Shown: piece by piece, positions 25,030 through 34,228 of the stretch
Layout of the letters: each line of letters opens with the position of its first letter
Numbering within the stretch: the first letter of the stretch is position 1
Source of the DNA: Woeseiaceae bacterium
GTDB taxonomy: Bacteria > Pseudomonadota > Gammaproteobacteria > Steroidobacterales > Woeseiaceae
Direction: 5' to 3'
Assembly: GCA_013042375.1 (NCBI GenBank)
Contig: JABDQH010000088.1
Location: 1 to 43,804 of the forward strand
Length of the DNA stretch: 43,804 bases
Position numbers and translations under genes: made by a program
Notes under the pieces: generated by a model
What the model was told of the DNA's origin: nothing
Databases searched by the model: none
What the model saw: the letters and a program-made list of their open reading frames with translations, nothing else

Positions 25030-27237
25030 TCAGAACTCCCACAGAACCCCGATCGCCGGCAGTAGGGGCATCCAGTGATCGACGCCGCGCTCGAGCTCGC
25101 CATTGTCGTCGATATCCCAGTCGAGACAGCAGACGTTACTTCGATCCAGAACATTCGACACCTCGACGAACGCCAGCAGGCTGCCGCGCGACAGATCGAA
25201 ACGACGGCTCAGGCGCACGTCGACGCTCGCGAACGACGGCAGGCGCTCGGCGTTTCGTGGGCCGGGCGTTGCTTCGTAAAGTGGCTCGCCCTCGTCGTCG
25301 ATGCCGACCTCGGCGAGGCTCAGCGAAGTCGTCGGCCAGCCCGAGTGCACGCTGGTCGCGGCGGAGAAGTCCCACTTTTCGTTGCGCCAGGCGAAGCCGG
25401 CCTGCAGCGCGTGACGCTGGTCCCAGCTGCGTGGCTGGTCATGTCCGTCCACGCGATCGCTGACTTCCGAAAACGTGTACGACGCCCACCAGGTCCACGG
25501 ACCTTCCGTCCGATCCGCGGAGACTTCTACGCCTTGCGCCCGCGCGCTCGTCGGCGCCACGCGCACGCGATCGGGCTGCAGCTCGGGCATGATGCCGAGC
25601 GGATCGTATAGATTTTCGTAGCGAGGCCGCACCTTGCCGACGTCCTTGTAAAAACCCTCGATACGCAGCGAGGTGTCGTTGGCAGTCCTGTAGTGGAACC
25701 CCGCGATCAGGTGATCGGCGCGCTGCGCTGGATGATACGTCGTGACGCCGTCCTCGATCTGTAGCGACTGGATTGCCTGCGACTGGTGATATCGCCCTGC
25801 GCTGATGCGCAGCTCGCTGTTTTCCGACATACGGTACATGAGGCTGAGGCGGGGACTCAGCTGCGAGTCGGAGCCGAGCTTCGTGTACGTTTGGTCGTCC
25901 CAGCGCAGACCCCATTCGAGGATTGCCTTGTCGGACAATTTCCAGCGATCCGACACATACAGCGCATAGCTCGCGCCACCCGGACTCGCAGTCAGCGAGC
26001 GTACAAGTTCGTCAGGTCGATCGACATAGGACGCCTGCAGCTCGAAATACTCGGCGTTGGCGTCGTATGCGAAATCGGCCTCGCCGTAGACAACGTGCAG
26101 ACCCCAGGCCGTGCGGTGCCTGTCCGACGGGCTCCAAATCCAGTCCTGCTGCAGACCTATCTGGCGTGTGTCGCGCAGGTCGCGCACGCTCGCGATCATC
26201 TTTTCTTCGTCATCGGCCACGCCGACGCGGACATTGGAATAGTCGACAAAGGACAACACCGTGCTGCTCGCCAGTGAGTCCGACCACTCGCTCGCGAGTT
26301 GCAGCCAGACTTGCGCGTTGCGCGTGTCGCTCGTGACGAACTCGCGCTCGGCGGGATCGGTCTCGAGAACCAGCTCGACCGAATCGTCGGCGTACAAGGC
26401 ATTGACCGACAGCCGCGCGGCGGGTGACAGCTCCCACGCGAGCTCGCCGAATACATCGAAGTAGGAGGGCTGACCAAACATCGGGTCGATGACGAGATCG
26501 AGATTGCCGCGGCGTGCCGAGAACAGCCAGGACGTGTCGCCGCGAGATCCCGCAGTCAGCAACGACGTATTGTATACACTCAGGCCGATCTCGTTATGCG
26601 TGTCATTTTCGGGCTCGAGCGAATCCATTAGAACGAGACCACTCATACGATCGCCGAAGCGCACCGGAAATCCGCCGGTGTAAACTTCCACACCCTGGAT
26701 CGCGCGCGCATCGATGGCGCTGAAGACGTTCTGGTAGTCGCGAATGTGAAACGGATCGAACAACCAGTTGCCGTTGAGCATGATGCCGATCTCGCTCTCC
26801 TCTCCGCCCCGAAAATGCGCACGCGCCGAAGCGCCGCTCGCGGCGGTTCCGGGCAGGCGCTGCGTGACTCGAATCGGGTCTTCGCCGATATCGGGCATGG
26901 TCTGGATCGAACGCCGGTCGAGCGAGAACTGCGAGGTCGAGAAGTCGCGGGAGATCTCGTAACGGCTGGCCGCCACGATCACGTTTTCGAGCTGCGCTTC
27001 TGCCGCCGCGCCGGTGTCGGCGCCTGCTTCAGGCCGCACAGCAGCCGGCGCCTCCTCGGGTACGATGAACCAGACGCCGGCGTCGCTTCGCAGCACGAGC
27101 CGGTGCGGCACGAGAATCTGCCTCACGATGTCGAGCGGTTCGCCAGGGTCGGGCTCGGACGCAACGTAGAGATCGTCGGCAACGACATTAGTCGCGTAGG
27201 CGATGTCGAGCCCCGCGTCGCGGAAATCCTCGAGCAC
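25030..27237 (-). CDS. TonB-dependent receptor with N-terminal signalling (STN) domain
   Basis: This is an outer-membrane beta-barrel for an unknown ligand. After an STN-type signalling domain come a TonB-box-like LENVIVAAS, a plug domain (about residues 105-200 from GTG 27237) and a 22-strand-type barrel ending in a terminal aromatic (AIGVLWEF). The first standard start is GTG 27237, but that falls inside the STN domain. The frame is open further upstream and encodes RVLLVASLLVSTAAAADEG, a good signal peptide, starting near 27327. No ATG, GTG or TTG is present there: a CTA sits where the start should be, six bases after AGGGGG. The true start is thus a non-standard codon or has been lost. 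It follows the FecR and sigma genes as one unit. Confidence 0.88.
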   Translation of the reverse strand: MLEDFRDAGLDIAYATNVVADDLYVASEPDPGEPLDIVRQILVPHRLVLRSDAGVWFIVPEEAPAAVRPEAGADTGAAAEAQLENVIVAASRYEISRDFSTSQFSLDRRSIQTMPDIGEDPIRVTQRLPGTAASGASARAHFRGGEESEIGIMLNGNWLFDPFHIRDYQNVFSAIDARAIQGVEVYTGGFPVRFGDRMSGLVLMDSLEPENDTHNEIGLSVYNTSLLTAGSRGDTSWLFSARRGNLDLVIDPMFGQPSYFDVFGELAWELSPAARLSVNALYADDSVELVLETDPAEREFVTSDTRNAQVWLQLASEWSDSLASSTVLSFVDYSNVRVGVADDEEKMIASVRDLRDTRQIGLQQDWIWSPSDRHRTAWGLHVVYGEADFAYDANAEYFELQASYVDRPDELVRSLTASPGGASYALYVSDRWKLSDKAILEWGLRWDDQTYTKLGSDSQLSPRLSLMYRMSENSELRISAGRYHQSQAIQSLQIEDGVTTYHPAQRADHLIAGFHYRTANDTSLRIEGFYKDVGKVRPRYENLYDPLGIMPELQPDRVRVAPTSARAQGVEVSADRTEGPWTWWASYTFSEVSDRVDGHDQPRSWDQRHALQAGFAWRNEKWDFSAATSVHSGWPTTSLSLAEVGIDDEGEPLYEATPGPRNAERLPSFASVDVRLSRRFDLSRGSLLAFVEVSNVLDRSNVCCLDWDIDDNGELERGVDHWMPLLPAIGVLWEF

Positions 27238-27337
27238 AGCCGTAACGCGTCGTCCGGCATAAAAGTTCCCCTCGTCGGCCGCAGCGGCCGTCGATACGAG
27301 TAGCGACGCGACCAGAAGAACGCGTAGCCGGTGCCCC

Positions 27338-28327
27338 CTATTCGCGAATATAGATCACTCCCTCTTCTATGTGGTATTCGAGCGCGGCGGTGGCGACGCG
27401 CACCGGCAGCGCGTCCAGCGGCGCCGAGCTCACCGTGCCGACCAGTTCGGCTTCGTCTTTTGCAATCGCCTCGGCACCATCTTCGTAACGGATTTCGAGA
27501 CCGGTTTCCCGGCCGACCCAAGTCAGGAACTCATGCAGCGTCCTGCCGTTCACGTCGCGCGCCGGCGTCGTACGACTGATCCAGCCCCAACGTTCGCCAA
27601 AACGATCAATGGACAGGACATAGGGCCGTCGTGATCCACTCAGCGTTGCCTGCTGTCCCGACGAAACGCGTTCTTCATAGACGCCCGCCTTAATTTCGAC
27701 TTCGCCTTCGCGCACGCTGACGACAAGTCCAGACGCATCGGCCTCGACCATGTATTGCGTTCCGACGTGCCTTACAGTGCCCCGATCGGTCTCGAGCAGG
27801 AAATTCGGCGAACCGCCCGCATCGGTGCCGGCTGCGAGCCCGGGCCGCGAATCGAAATAGACACGCCCATCTTCGAGGAATGCAGAAACGTCGCTCACAA
27901 ATCGAATACGCGTGTTTGCATCGATACGAAGCGACCCGCCTCCGCCCCAGGCGAGGGCAATGGCGGCCTCGCTGGCGGTCACGAGCATTTGCCCGCTCTG
28001 TATCGTCGTCACATCCTCGAGCTCGCGTAAAGTCCCATCTTCGCCGAGCACGTAGACATCACCGAGTTGCTTTTCGATCGACGCGACCTGGACAATCTCG
28101 ACGATCGGCGTGCGCACCGCGTTGAACACTGCGAAAAGGCCTGCGAGCACAGTCGCCGCAAGCGCCACCGTGCGGATGCGCCGTTGCGTCCGGCGCTCGC
28201 CTGCCACGTCCTGCCAGTCCTTTCGCACAGCCGCCTTCGCGGCAGCGATATCGGCAGAGGCAGGTATGGGCCGCGGTTCCGAGCGCCGCAACAATTCTTC
28301 AAGGGCGTCGTATTCAGGCTTGCTCAT
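27338..28327 (-). CDS. FecR-family transmembrane anti-sigma regulator
   Basis: FecR proteins hold or activate their ECF sigma factor in response to a signal from an outer-membrane receptor. The 329-residue protein has a cytoplasmic N-terminus (about 1-50) and one membrane helix (about 52-70, TVALAATVLAGLFAVFNAV). The periplasmic FecR domain (about 85-240) contains GSLRIDANTRIRFVSD and FLLETDRGTVRHVGTQYMVEAD. A C-terminal STN-like module (about 265-329, LHEFLTWVGRETGLEIRY to HIEEGVIYIRE) is similar in layout to the N-terminus of the receptor encoded next. It overlaps the sigma gene by four bases (ATGA). The 3-base gap before the AGGGGG of the receptor gene suggests coupled translation. Confidence 0.93.
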   Translation of the reverse strand: MSKPEYDALEELLRRSEPRPIPASADIAAAKAAVRKDWQDVAGERRTQRRIRTVALAATVLAGLFAVFNAVRTPIVEIVQVASIEKQLGDVYVLGEDGTLRELEDVTTIQSGQMLVTASEAAIALAWGGGGSLRIDANTRIRFVSDVSAFLEDGRVYFDSRPGLAAGTDAGGSPNFLLETDRGTVRHVGTQYMVEADASGLVVSVREGEVEIKAGVYEERVSSGQQATLSGSRRPYVLSIDRFGERWGWISRTTPARDVNGRTLHEFLTWVGRETGLEIRYEDGAEAIAKDEAELVGTVSSAPLDALPVRVATAALEYHIEEGVIYIRE

Positions 28328-28944
28328 AATTTCACCAGTTCGCTCTTATGTCCTTCCAGTCCTTCGATCAGCGACGAATACACTTCGGCAAATGCGCGCT
28401 TGGCGCGCGCGATCAGCGATTGCGCCGCTTCCGTTCCGATACCCATACGCGTCGCGATTTCCTTCACCGAGTGCTCCTCGATGTACTTCCATTCGAGGAC
28501 GTCGCCGTATTTCGGCGGCAGCCGGTCGAGGGCAACCTGGATAAGCCGCAACAGCTCGACCCGCTTGAAGTGGCGTTCCGGGCTCATTTGCTCGGGCACC
28601 CGCAACGAATCGACGGCGGCCTGCACCTCGGGAAAGTCCTCGGTCAGGACAATGTGCTCGCGGTAACGGCCTTGCTGGGTAAGCCAGTCGCTGGTCACGT
28701 TCCGGCATATGGAACACAGCCACGTGAACAGCGCCGCCTCGGCCCGATAGGTATGCAGTTTGCGCACGGCCTTGCTTAACGTAATCTGGGCGACCTCGCG
28801 TGCTGCGTCCTCATCGTCGGAAAGCCGCAACAAGGCGAAGCGGTACAAGCGCGCAAAATTCTCGTCAAAGAAACGGTCGAAGGCACGCTCGTCGCCCGCA
28901 AGCAACTGTTTTACAAGCCGTTTGTCGTCGAGCCAGACAGCCAT
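28324..28944 (-). CDS. ECF-type RNA polymerase sigma factor
   Basis: This alternative sigma factor is presumed to transcribe the receptor and related genes when FecR signals. In its 206 residues, region 2 is DERAFDRFFDENFARLYRFALLRLSDDEDAAREVAQITLSKAVRKL, followed by the promoter-melting TYRAEAALFTWLCSICRNV. Region 4 is LDRLPPKYGDVLEWKYIEEHSVKEIATRMGIGTEAAQSLIARAKRAFAEVY. The arrangement sigma-FecR-receptor on one strand matches cell-surface signalling systems of the FecI type, though the ligand need not be iron. ATG 28944 has AGGAGA upstream. An inverted repeat and a -10-like TACAAT precede it. Confidence 0.93.
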   Translation of the reverse strand: MAVWLDDKRLVKQLLAGDERAFDRFFDENFARLYRFALLRLSDDEDAAREVAQITLSKAVRKLHTYRAEAALFTWLCSICRNVTSDWLTQQGRYREHIVLTEDFPEVQAAVDSLRVPEQMSPERHFKRVELLRLIQVALDRLPPKYGDVLEWKYIEEHSVKEIATRMGIGTEAAQSLIARAKRAFAEVYSSLIEGLEGHKSELVKL

Positions 28945-28985
28945 GAGGCAATCTCCTCGTGGGTTCCTTCATTAGACGGACCGTT

Positions 28986-29041
28986 CCGCCAGAACCGGTT
29001 GTTTGGCGGCTTTCATTGTACGCACACCGGGGCCGCGGCAA
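28986..29041 (-). promoter_or_regulatory. Possible promoter and operator of the sigma-FecR-receptor unit
   Basis: On the minus strand TACAAT (29015-29020) could be a -10 box with TTGCCG (29036-29041) 15 bases upstream, a weak match with short spacing. Downstream of it CCGCCA (28986-28991) and TGGCGG (29004-29009) form an inverted repeat with the palindrome AACCGGTT (28993-29000) inside. The repeat could be an operator or leader hairpin. No clear ECF-type -35 (GGAAC) with correct spacing was found. Confidence 0.3.
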
Positions 29042-29044
29042 CCC

Positions 29045-29075
29045 AAAGCAAAACGGGGCCCAGAGGGCCCCGTTT
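29045..29075 (-). terminator. Terminator downstream of rho
   Basis: AAACGGGGCCC (29051-29061) and GGGCCCCGTTT (29065-29075) form a perfect 11-bp stem with a 3-base loop, followed on the minus strand by TTTTGCTTT (overlapping the stem end). It lies about 90 bases past the rho stop, beyond a REP-like repeat. Confidence 0.8.
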
Positions 29076-29087
29076 GCAGTACCAGCT

Positions 29088-29133
29088 GTGGAAGGGCCTT
29101 CAGGGCCGAATTCGCGGCCAAAGCCGCTCCCAC
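29088..29133. repeat. REP-like element (GTGGRAGGGCCTTCAGG family)
   Basis: The element starts GTGGAAGGGCCTTCAGGGCC and ends GCGGCCAAAGCCGCTCCCAC, with an EcoRI-like GAATTC at its centre. Each half can form its own hairpin, and the outer ends (GTGG/CCAC) are inverted. It is highly similar to 34233-34278 and related to the insert in prmA. It lies 30 bases past the rho stop. Two REP halves in inverted order are the layout called REPIN. Confidence 0.8.
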
Positions 29134-29163
29134 GTTGCCAATTGGTTCACCAGGGTAGCGCGA

Positions 29164-30594
29164 TCAGCGTTTCATCGCCTCGAAGAACTTGGCGTTGGTC
29201 TTGGTGTCCTGCAGCTTGTTGAGCAGGAACTCGACGGCGGCGAGCTCGTCCATCGGGTGCAGCACCTTCCTCAGGATCCACATCTTCTGTAGTTCCGCCT
29301 CTTCGGTCAGATACTCTTCCTTGCGTGTGCCCGAACGGTTGATGTTGATCGCCGGGAAGACACGCTTCTCGGCAATGCGGCGATCCAGGTGGATCTCCAT
29401 GTTGCCCGTGCCCTTGAACTCCTCGTAAATGACCTCGTCCATTTTCGAGCCGGTGTCGATGAGCGCCGTCGCGAGGATGGTCAGGCTGCCGCCTTCCTCG
29501 ATATTGCGCGCGGCACCGAAGAATCGCTTCGGTCGATGCAGCGCATTGGCGTCGACGCCGCCGGTCAGGACCTTGCCCGAGCTCGGCACGACCGTGTTGT
29601 AGGCGCGCGCCAGTCGCGTGATCGAGTCGAGCAGGATGACGACATCGCGCTTGTGCTCGACGAGGCGCTTGGCCTTCTCGATGACCATGTCCGCGACCTG
29701 GACGTGGCGACTGGCCGGCTCGTCGAAGGTCGACGACACGACTTCGCCGCGCACGGTGCGCTCCATCTCGGTCACTTCCTCGGGTCGCTCGTCGATCAGC
29801 AGGACCATGAGGTCGACGTCGGGACTGTTCGCGACGATCGCCGACGCGATGTTCTGCAGCAGCATCGTCTTGCCGGCTTTGGGCGGCGAGACGATGAGGC
29901 CGCGCTGGCCTCTGCCGATCGGCGCAACCATGTCGATGATGCGCGCGGTCAGGTCCTCGGTGCTGCCGTTGCCCTGCTCCAGCTTGAGGCGCTCCTTCGG
30001 GAACAGCGGCGTCAGGTTTTCGAACAACACCTTGGTGCGCGCGTTCTCGGGCGCATCATGATTGATCTGCCCGACCTGGAGCAGCGCGAAGTAACGCTCG
30101 CCGTCCTTGGGCGGACGAATCAGGCCCGATACCGTGTCGCCCGTGCGCAGGTTGAAGCGCCGGATCTGGCTCGGGCTGACGTAGATGTCGTCGGGCCCGG
30201 CGAGATACGAGCTGTCCGCCGAGCGCAGGAAGCCGAAGCCGTCCTGCAGTATCTCGAGCGTGCCGTCGCCGTAGATGTCCTCGCCCAGGGCAGCATGCGC
30301 CTTCAGGATGGCGAAGATCATGTCCTGTTTGCGCGAGCGCGCCATGTTCTCGATGCCGAGCGATTCGCCGAGTTCGACGAGCGCTGCGGCAGGACGGGTC
30401 TTGAGCTCAGTAAGATTCATCATGTTCTTACTGGCTTCGAGCTGCTCGGGCGGAATTACCTCGAGATTACCGTCGTCATCGGGATACTCGTGCTGCGGCG
30501 GACGACGCCGACGACGGCGATTGCCGCTACTTTTTCCCTTGTTGCCCGACTTGTTCGGGCGATTTTTAGTTGAAGTACCCAAGTACCCTCTCAC
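29164..30594 (-). CDS. rho: Transcription termination factor Rho with N-terminal basic extension
   Basis: Rho is the hexameric RNA helicase that ends transcription. From [40 protein letters not shown] onward it matches E. coli Rho closely, with the RNA-binding GFGFLRS, the Walker A site [11 protein letters not shown], Walker [16 protein letters not shown] and the C-terminal AKFFEAMKR. The call here begins at GTG 30594, overlapping the trxA stop (GTGA). It adds about 58 residues with the basic patch [11 protein letters not shown] and an acidic stretch. The extension is in frame and has no stop. A start at the family-typical MNLTELK is possible but lacks a good ribosome-binding site. TTG 30582 is another option. 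Confidence 0.96.
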   Translation of the reverse strand: MRGYLGTSTKNRPNKSGNKGKSSGNRRRRRRPPQHEYPDDDGNLEVIPPEQLEASKNMMNLTELKTRPAAALVELGESLGIENMARSRKQDMIFAILKAHAALGEDIYGDGTLEILQDGFGFLRSADSSYLAGPDDIYVSPSQIRRFNLRTGDTVSGLIRPPKDGERYFALLQVGQINHDAPENARTKVLFENLTPLFPKERLKLEQGNGSTEDLTARIIDMVAPIGRGQRGLIVSPPKAGKTMLLQNIASAIVANSPDVDLMVLLIDERPEEVTEMERTVRGEVVSSTFDEPASRHVQVADMVIEKAKRLVEHKRDVVILLDSITRLARAYNTVVPSSGKVLTGGVDANALHRPKRFFGAARNIEEGGSLTILATALIDTGSKMDEVIYEEFKGTGNMEIHLDRRIAEKRVFPAININRSGTRKEEYLTEEAELQKMWILRKVLHPMDELAAVEFLLNKLQDTKTNAKFFEAMKR

Positions 30595-30917
30595 AGATTA
30601 GTGTCCAGGAATTCTTCGAGCTGGGACTTCGGCATGGCCCCCAGCATCTGCGCTTGCACGGCACCGTCCTTGAACAGCATCAGTGTCGGGATGCTGCGGA
30701 TGCCGAACTTCTGCGCCGTGTTCGGATTTTCGTCGACATTGAGCTTGACGACTTCGAGTTTGTCCTCGTACTTGTCGGCCATCTCATCGAGGAGTGGCGC
30801 GATCATCTTGCAGGGTCCGCACCACTCGGCCCAGAAGTCGAGCAATACGGCTTTGCCATTTTGTAAAACGTCGGCATCAAAGGTGCCGTCCGAGGTGTGC
30901 ACAATCTTGTCGCTCAC
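30591..30917 (-). CDS. trxA: Thioredoxin 1
   Basis: TrxA is the main cytoplasmic disulfide reductase and the electron source for DsbD. The 108-residue protein has the active site [16 protein letters not shown] (Cys33, Cys36), the buried KLNVDENP segment and the cis-Pro loop [14 protein letters not shown]. The start is GTG 30917 five bases after GGAGGT. Its stop overlaps the start of rho, and rhlB is divergent upstream, the same arrangement as in E. coli. It closes the redox chain with dsbD and the TlpA-like gene at 6.8-9.6 kb. Confidence 0.97.
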   Translation of the reverse strand: MSDKIVHTSDGTFDADVLQNGKAVLLDFWAEWCGPCKMIAPLLDEMADKYEDKLEVVKLNVDENPNTAQKFGIRSIPTLMLFKDGAVQAQMLGAMPKSQLEEFLDTNL

Positions 30918-30957
30918 CGGATACCTCCAAAAAACATCTAAAACGAACGTGTGGATT

Positions 30958-31124
30958 AGCTCGTTACGAGCTTGGCTACCAAGGCCAATTTAAAAACGGG
31001 TGACGCTGACTTTACTATCAGGCAAACTGTCGCAGCTTAAGGGCCGACTCTGTCCGGCTTCTTTCTGGATAGATTGAAAGGCGAAACTGGCGGGAGCGAC
31101 GGTTGTCGCGTCGAACTAACGCCA
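30958..31124. promoter_or_regulatory. Hairpins in the rhlB-trxA divergent spacer
   Basis: Three inverted repeats lie here: AGCTCG-TTA-CGAGCT (30958-30972), TTGGC/GCCAA (30973-30989), and a nested pair at 31088-31124 (TGGCG/CGCCA outside, GCGAC-GGTT-GTCGC inside). The last contains GGGAGCGAC...GTCGCG, resembling REP-type sequences. The first two would be in the trxA leader. No clear promoter boxes were found for rhlB, whose ATG lacks an obvious ribosome-binding site. Confidence 0.4.
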
Positions 31125-31185
31125 ATTTGACCGTTTCGCGAGCCATTTTGCAAGCATTTAACGCACTTTTTCCGGTTCTAATTTT

Positions 31186-32484
31186 ATGTCTCAAGATCAT
31201 CTGAGCGACCTCAGATTCGACACCCTGCCACTGCACGAGCAAGTGCAGAAAGGTATACGCGACGCGGGATTCGAGTTTTGTACGCCCATCCAGGCGTCGA
31301 CGCTTCCGATCGCGCTCGAGCCCCGTGATGTCGCCGGGCAGGCGCAAACCGGGACCGGCAAGACCGCCGCGTTCCTGATCGCGGCCTACGAGCGCCTTTT
31401 GAACAACCCCGTCGAGTTCGACGGCCCGCACCAGCCCCGCGTGTTCGCGCTCGCCCCGACGCGCGAACTGGCGGTGCAAATCGCGAACGACGCGGAAGTT
31501 CTCGGCAAGCACACGGGTCTCAAGATCGGCCTCGCCTTCGGCGGCACCGATTACGAGAAACAGCGCAAGACGCTCCAGGACGGGGTTGACCTGCTCATCG
31601 GGACCCCCGGTCGCATCATCGACTACTACAAGCAGGGTGTGTTCAAACTCGACCATGTACAGGTCGCCATCCTGGACGAAGCGGACCGCATGTTCGACCT
31701 CGGCTTCATCAAGGACATCCGCTACCTGCTGCGGCGCCTGCCGAAACCGGACAAGCGCCTCAACATGTTGTTCTCGGCTACGCTGTCGCACCGCGTCATG
31801 GAACTCGCCTACGAGCACATGAACGAGCCCGAACTCATACGCATCGAACCGGACAAGGTCACGGCCGACCGCGTGCGCCAGGCTATCTTCTTCCCGTCTA
31901 ACGAAGACAAGATGCCGCTCCTGATCGGCCTGGTCCGCGAGATGGGCGCAGCGCGCATCATGATCTTCGTCAACATGAAGCGGGAAGCCGAGCGCGTACA
32001 GGACTTCCTGGAGGCAAACGGCATCCACGCGAAGGCGATCTCGGGCGACGTGCCGCAGAAGAAACGCCTGCGCATGCTCCTGGATTTCCAGAGCGGTGAG
32101 CTGCCCGTCCTGATCGGCACCGACGTGGCTTCGCGCGGCCTGCACATTCCGGACGTGCAGTACATCATCAACTACGACCTGCCGCAGGATGCCGAGGACT
32201 ACGTGCATCGCATCGGCCGCACGGCGCGTGCCGGCGCGGCGGGGGATGCGCTCAGTTTCGGGTGCGAGACCTACGCGGTGTCATTACCCGACATCGAGGA
32301 CTATATCGGCCACAAGATCCCGGTCGCCAGCTACAGCCCCGATGAACTGCCGGACATCGTCAGACCGAAACCACGTCCGCGCCGCCCGCGCGGCGGCGGC
32401 CCGCGCCGCAGGCCCGGAGGCAAGGACCACAACAAGCGTCCGGGCAATCGTCGCCGGCACAAGCCGCACGGCAAGAAGGACTAG
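31186..32484 (+). CDS. rhlB: DEAD-box RNA helicase RhlB-like
   Basis: RhlB unwinds RNA with ATP and in many gammaproteobacteria works with RNase E in the degradosome. The 432-residue protein shows the Q motif FEFCTPIQAS and motif I AQTGTGKT. It also has APTRELAVQ, motif II DEADRMFDLGF, motif III FSATLS and motif VI HRIGRTARAG. It ends in a basic, Arg/Pro/Gly-rich tail (about 385-432). The position divergent to trxA-rho supports RhlB over other DEAD-box paralogues. Its stop (TAG) overlaps the stop of the convergent nucleotidase gene by four bases. Confidence 0.93.
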   Translation: MSQDHLSDLRFDTLPLHEQVQKGIRDAGFEFCTPIQASTLPIALEPRDVAGQAQTGTGKTAAFLIAAYERLLNNPVEFDGPHQPRVFALAPTRELAVQIANDAEVLGKHTGLKIGLAFGGTDYEKQRKTLQDGVDLLIGTPGRIIDYYKQGVFKLDHVQVAILDEADRMFDLGFIKDIRYLLRRLPKPDKRLNMLFSATLSHRVMELAYEHMNEPELIRIEPDKVTADRVRQAIFFPSNEDKMPLLIGLVREMGAARIMIFVNMKREAERVQDFLEANGIHAKAISGDVPQKKRLRMLLDFQSGELPVLIGTDVASRGLHIPDVQYIINYDLPQDAEDYVHRIGRTARAGAAGDALSFGCETYAVSLPDIEDYIGHKIPVASYSPDELPDIVRPKPRPRRPRGGGPRRRPGGKDHNKRPGNRRRHKPHGKKD

Positions 32485-33146
32485 TCGAGAAGGTCGCCTA
32501 TCCCTTCGACGCCCCGAAAGTCCGACCCATGCCTTACCGGCTCGGTCGTGGCGGGCCGGGTCACCGTGACGAGCATCCTGACCCCGTAGTCCTGTGCGCT
32601 CCTTAAGACCGGCTGGCTGTCGTCGACGAAGAGCGTCGTGCCGATGTCGAAACCCACATCGTCGCGCAGTGCACGCCAGAACGACTGCGACTCCTTTGCA
32701 TGACCGTAGGCGTGCGAGCTGTGCATGCCGTCAAAGTAATCGCCGAGACCGGTAACGGCGTCCTTGAGCTCGAGCGTATCGGGATGGGAGTTGGTGACGA
32801 GCAGCACACGCTTGTCCAGCTCGCGAAGCTTGCGCAGGAATTCGAGCGCCCCCGGCAGGTAGCCGATGCGATAGGTCACGTCGTGATGAACCTTGACGAC
32901 ATCGATACCGAGCCGGTCATTCCAGTGGTCGAGACAGTACCAGGAGAGATCGCCCTGCACTGAGCGGTACTTCTCGATCAGTTTCTCGCGCGCCTCCTCG
33001 TAGGTCATGTTGTTGGCGGCGGCGTAGCGGCGCGGCACGAGATCGAGCCAGACGAAGTTGTCGAAGGCCAGGTCCAGGATCGTGCCGTCCATATCGAGCA
33101 TCAGCGTCTCGCAACGCTCGAGGGCCTCTTGAGGCGTGATGTTCAT
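32481..33146 (-). CDS. yrfG: HAD-family GMP/IMP nucleotidase (YrfG-like)
   Basis: This is a haloacid-dehalogenase-type phosphatase, and E. coli YrfG cleaves GMP and IMP. The 221-residue protein has motif I DMDGTILDL, motif II LLVTNSH and the C-terminal acidic motif FVDDSQPVL. The cap includes NFVWLDLVPRRYAAANNMTYEEAREKL. The start is ATG 33146 (NITPQEALERCETLMLDMDG); a longer frame upstream would run into the divergent cysQ gene. It is divergent from cysQ with only 39 bases between starts and overlaps the rhlB stop. Substrate is inferred from the family. Confidence 0.9.
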   Translation of the reverse strand: MNITPQEALERCETLMLDMDGTILDLAFDNFVWLDLVPRRYAAANNMTYEEAREKLIEKYRSVQGDLSWYCLDHWNDRLGIDVVKVHHDVTYRIGYLPGALEFLRKLRELDKRVLLVTNSHPDTLELKDAVTGLGDYFDGMHSSHAYGHAKESQSFWRALRDDVGFDIGTTLFVDDSQPVLRSAQDYGVRMLVTVTRPATTEPVRHGSDFRGVEGIGDLLD

Positions 33147-33185
33147 TGTTATACTGCGCGCCCGATCTGCCGGAAGGAAGCAAGC

Positions 33186-33989
<804 letters not shown>

Positions 33990-33998
33990 CATGCCCTT

Positions 33999-34214
33999 AT
34001 GGTCGACAAGATCGATACGGAGTCCTTCAGGCAGCTCGAACGCCTGCGTGAGCTGCGCGTCAGCCACCGGGATCTCGACTACCTGATCGATCGCCTCCAG
34101 GAAGACCCCATGGTCGACCAGCTCCGTATCCGCCGGCTCAAGAAACGCAAGCTCCTGCTCAAAGACATGATTACGGCGCTCGAGAGCGAGTTGATCCCGG
34201 ACATGGATGCGTAG
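33999..34214 (+). CDS. DUF465 (YdcH-like) small coiled-coil protein
   Basis: The 71-residue, highly charged helical protein has the DUF465 pattern: SHRDLDYLIDRLQEDPMVDQLRIRRLKKRKLLLKDMI. The family (YdcH, SlyX-like in size) has no known function and is widespread in proteobacteria. It starts nine bases after cysQ and is probably in the same transcript. A REP-like repeat lies 18 bases past its stop, between it and the convergent cusA gene. Confidence 0.88.
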   Translation: MVDKIDTESFRQLERLRELRVSHRDLDYLIDRLQEDPMVDQLRIRRLKKRKLLLKDMITALESELIPDMDA

Positions 34215-34228
34215 AAGCGCGGCCCAGG

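Noticed and set aside
29389-30573. Long plus-strand open frame opposite rho
   Set aside because: It is antisense to highly conserved Rho sequence with no recognisable protein features.
31018-32208. 396-codon minus-strand open frame opposite rhlB
   Set aside because: RhlB has all the DEAD-box motifs on the plus strand. The opposite frame is a composition artefact.
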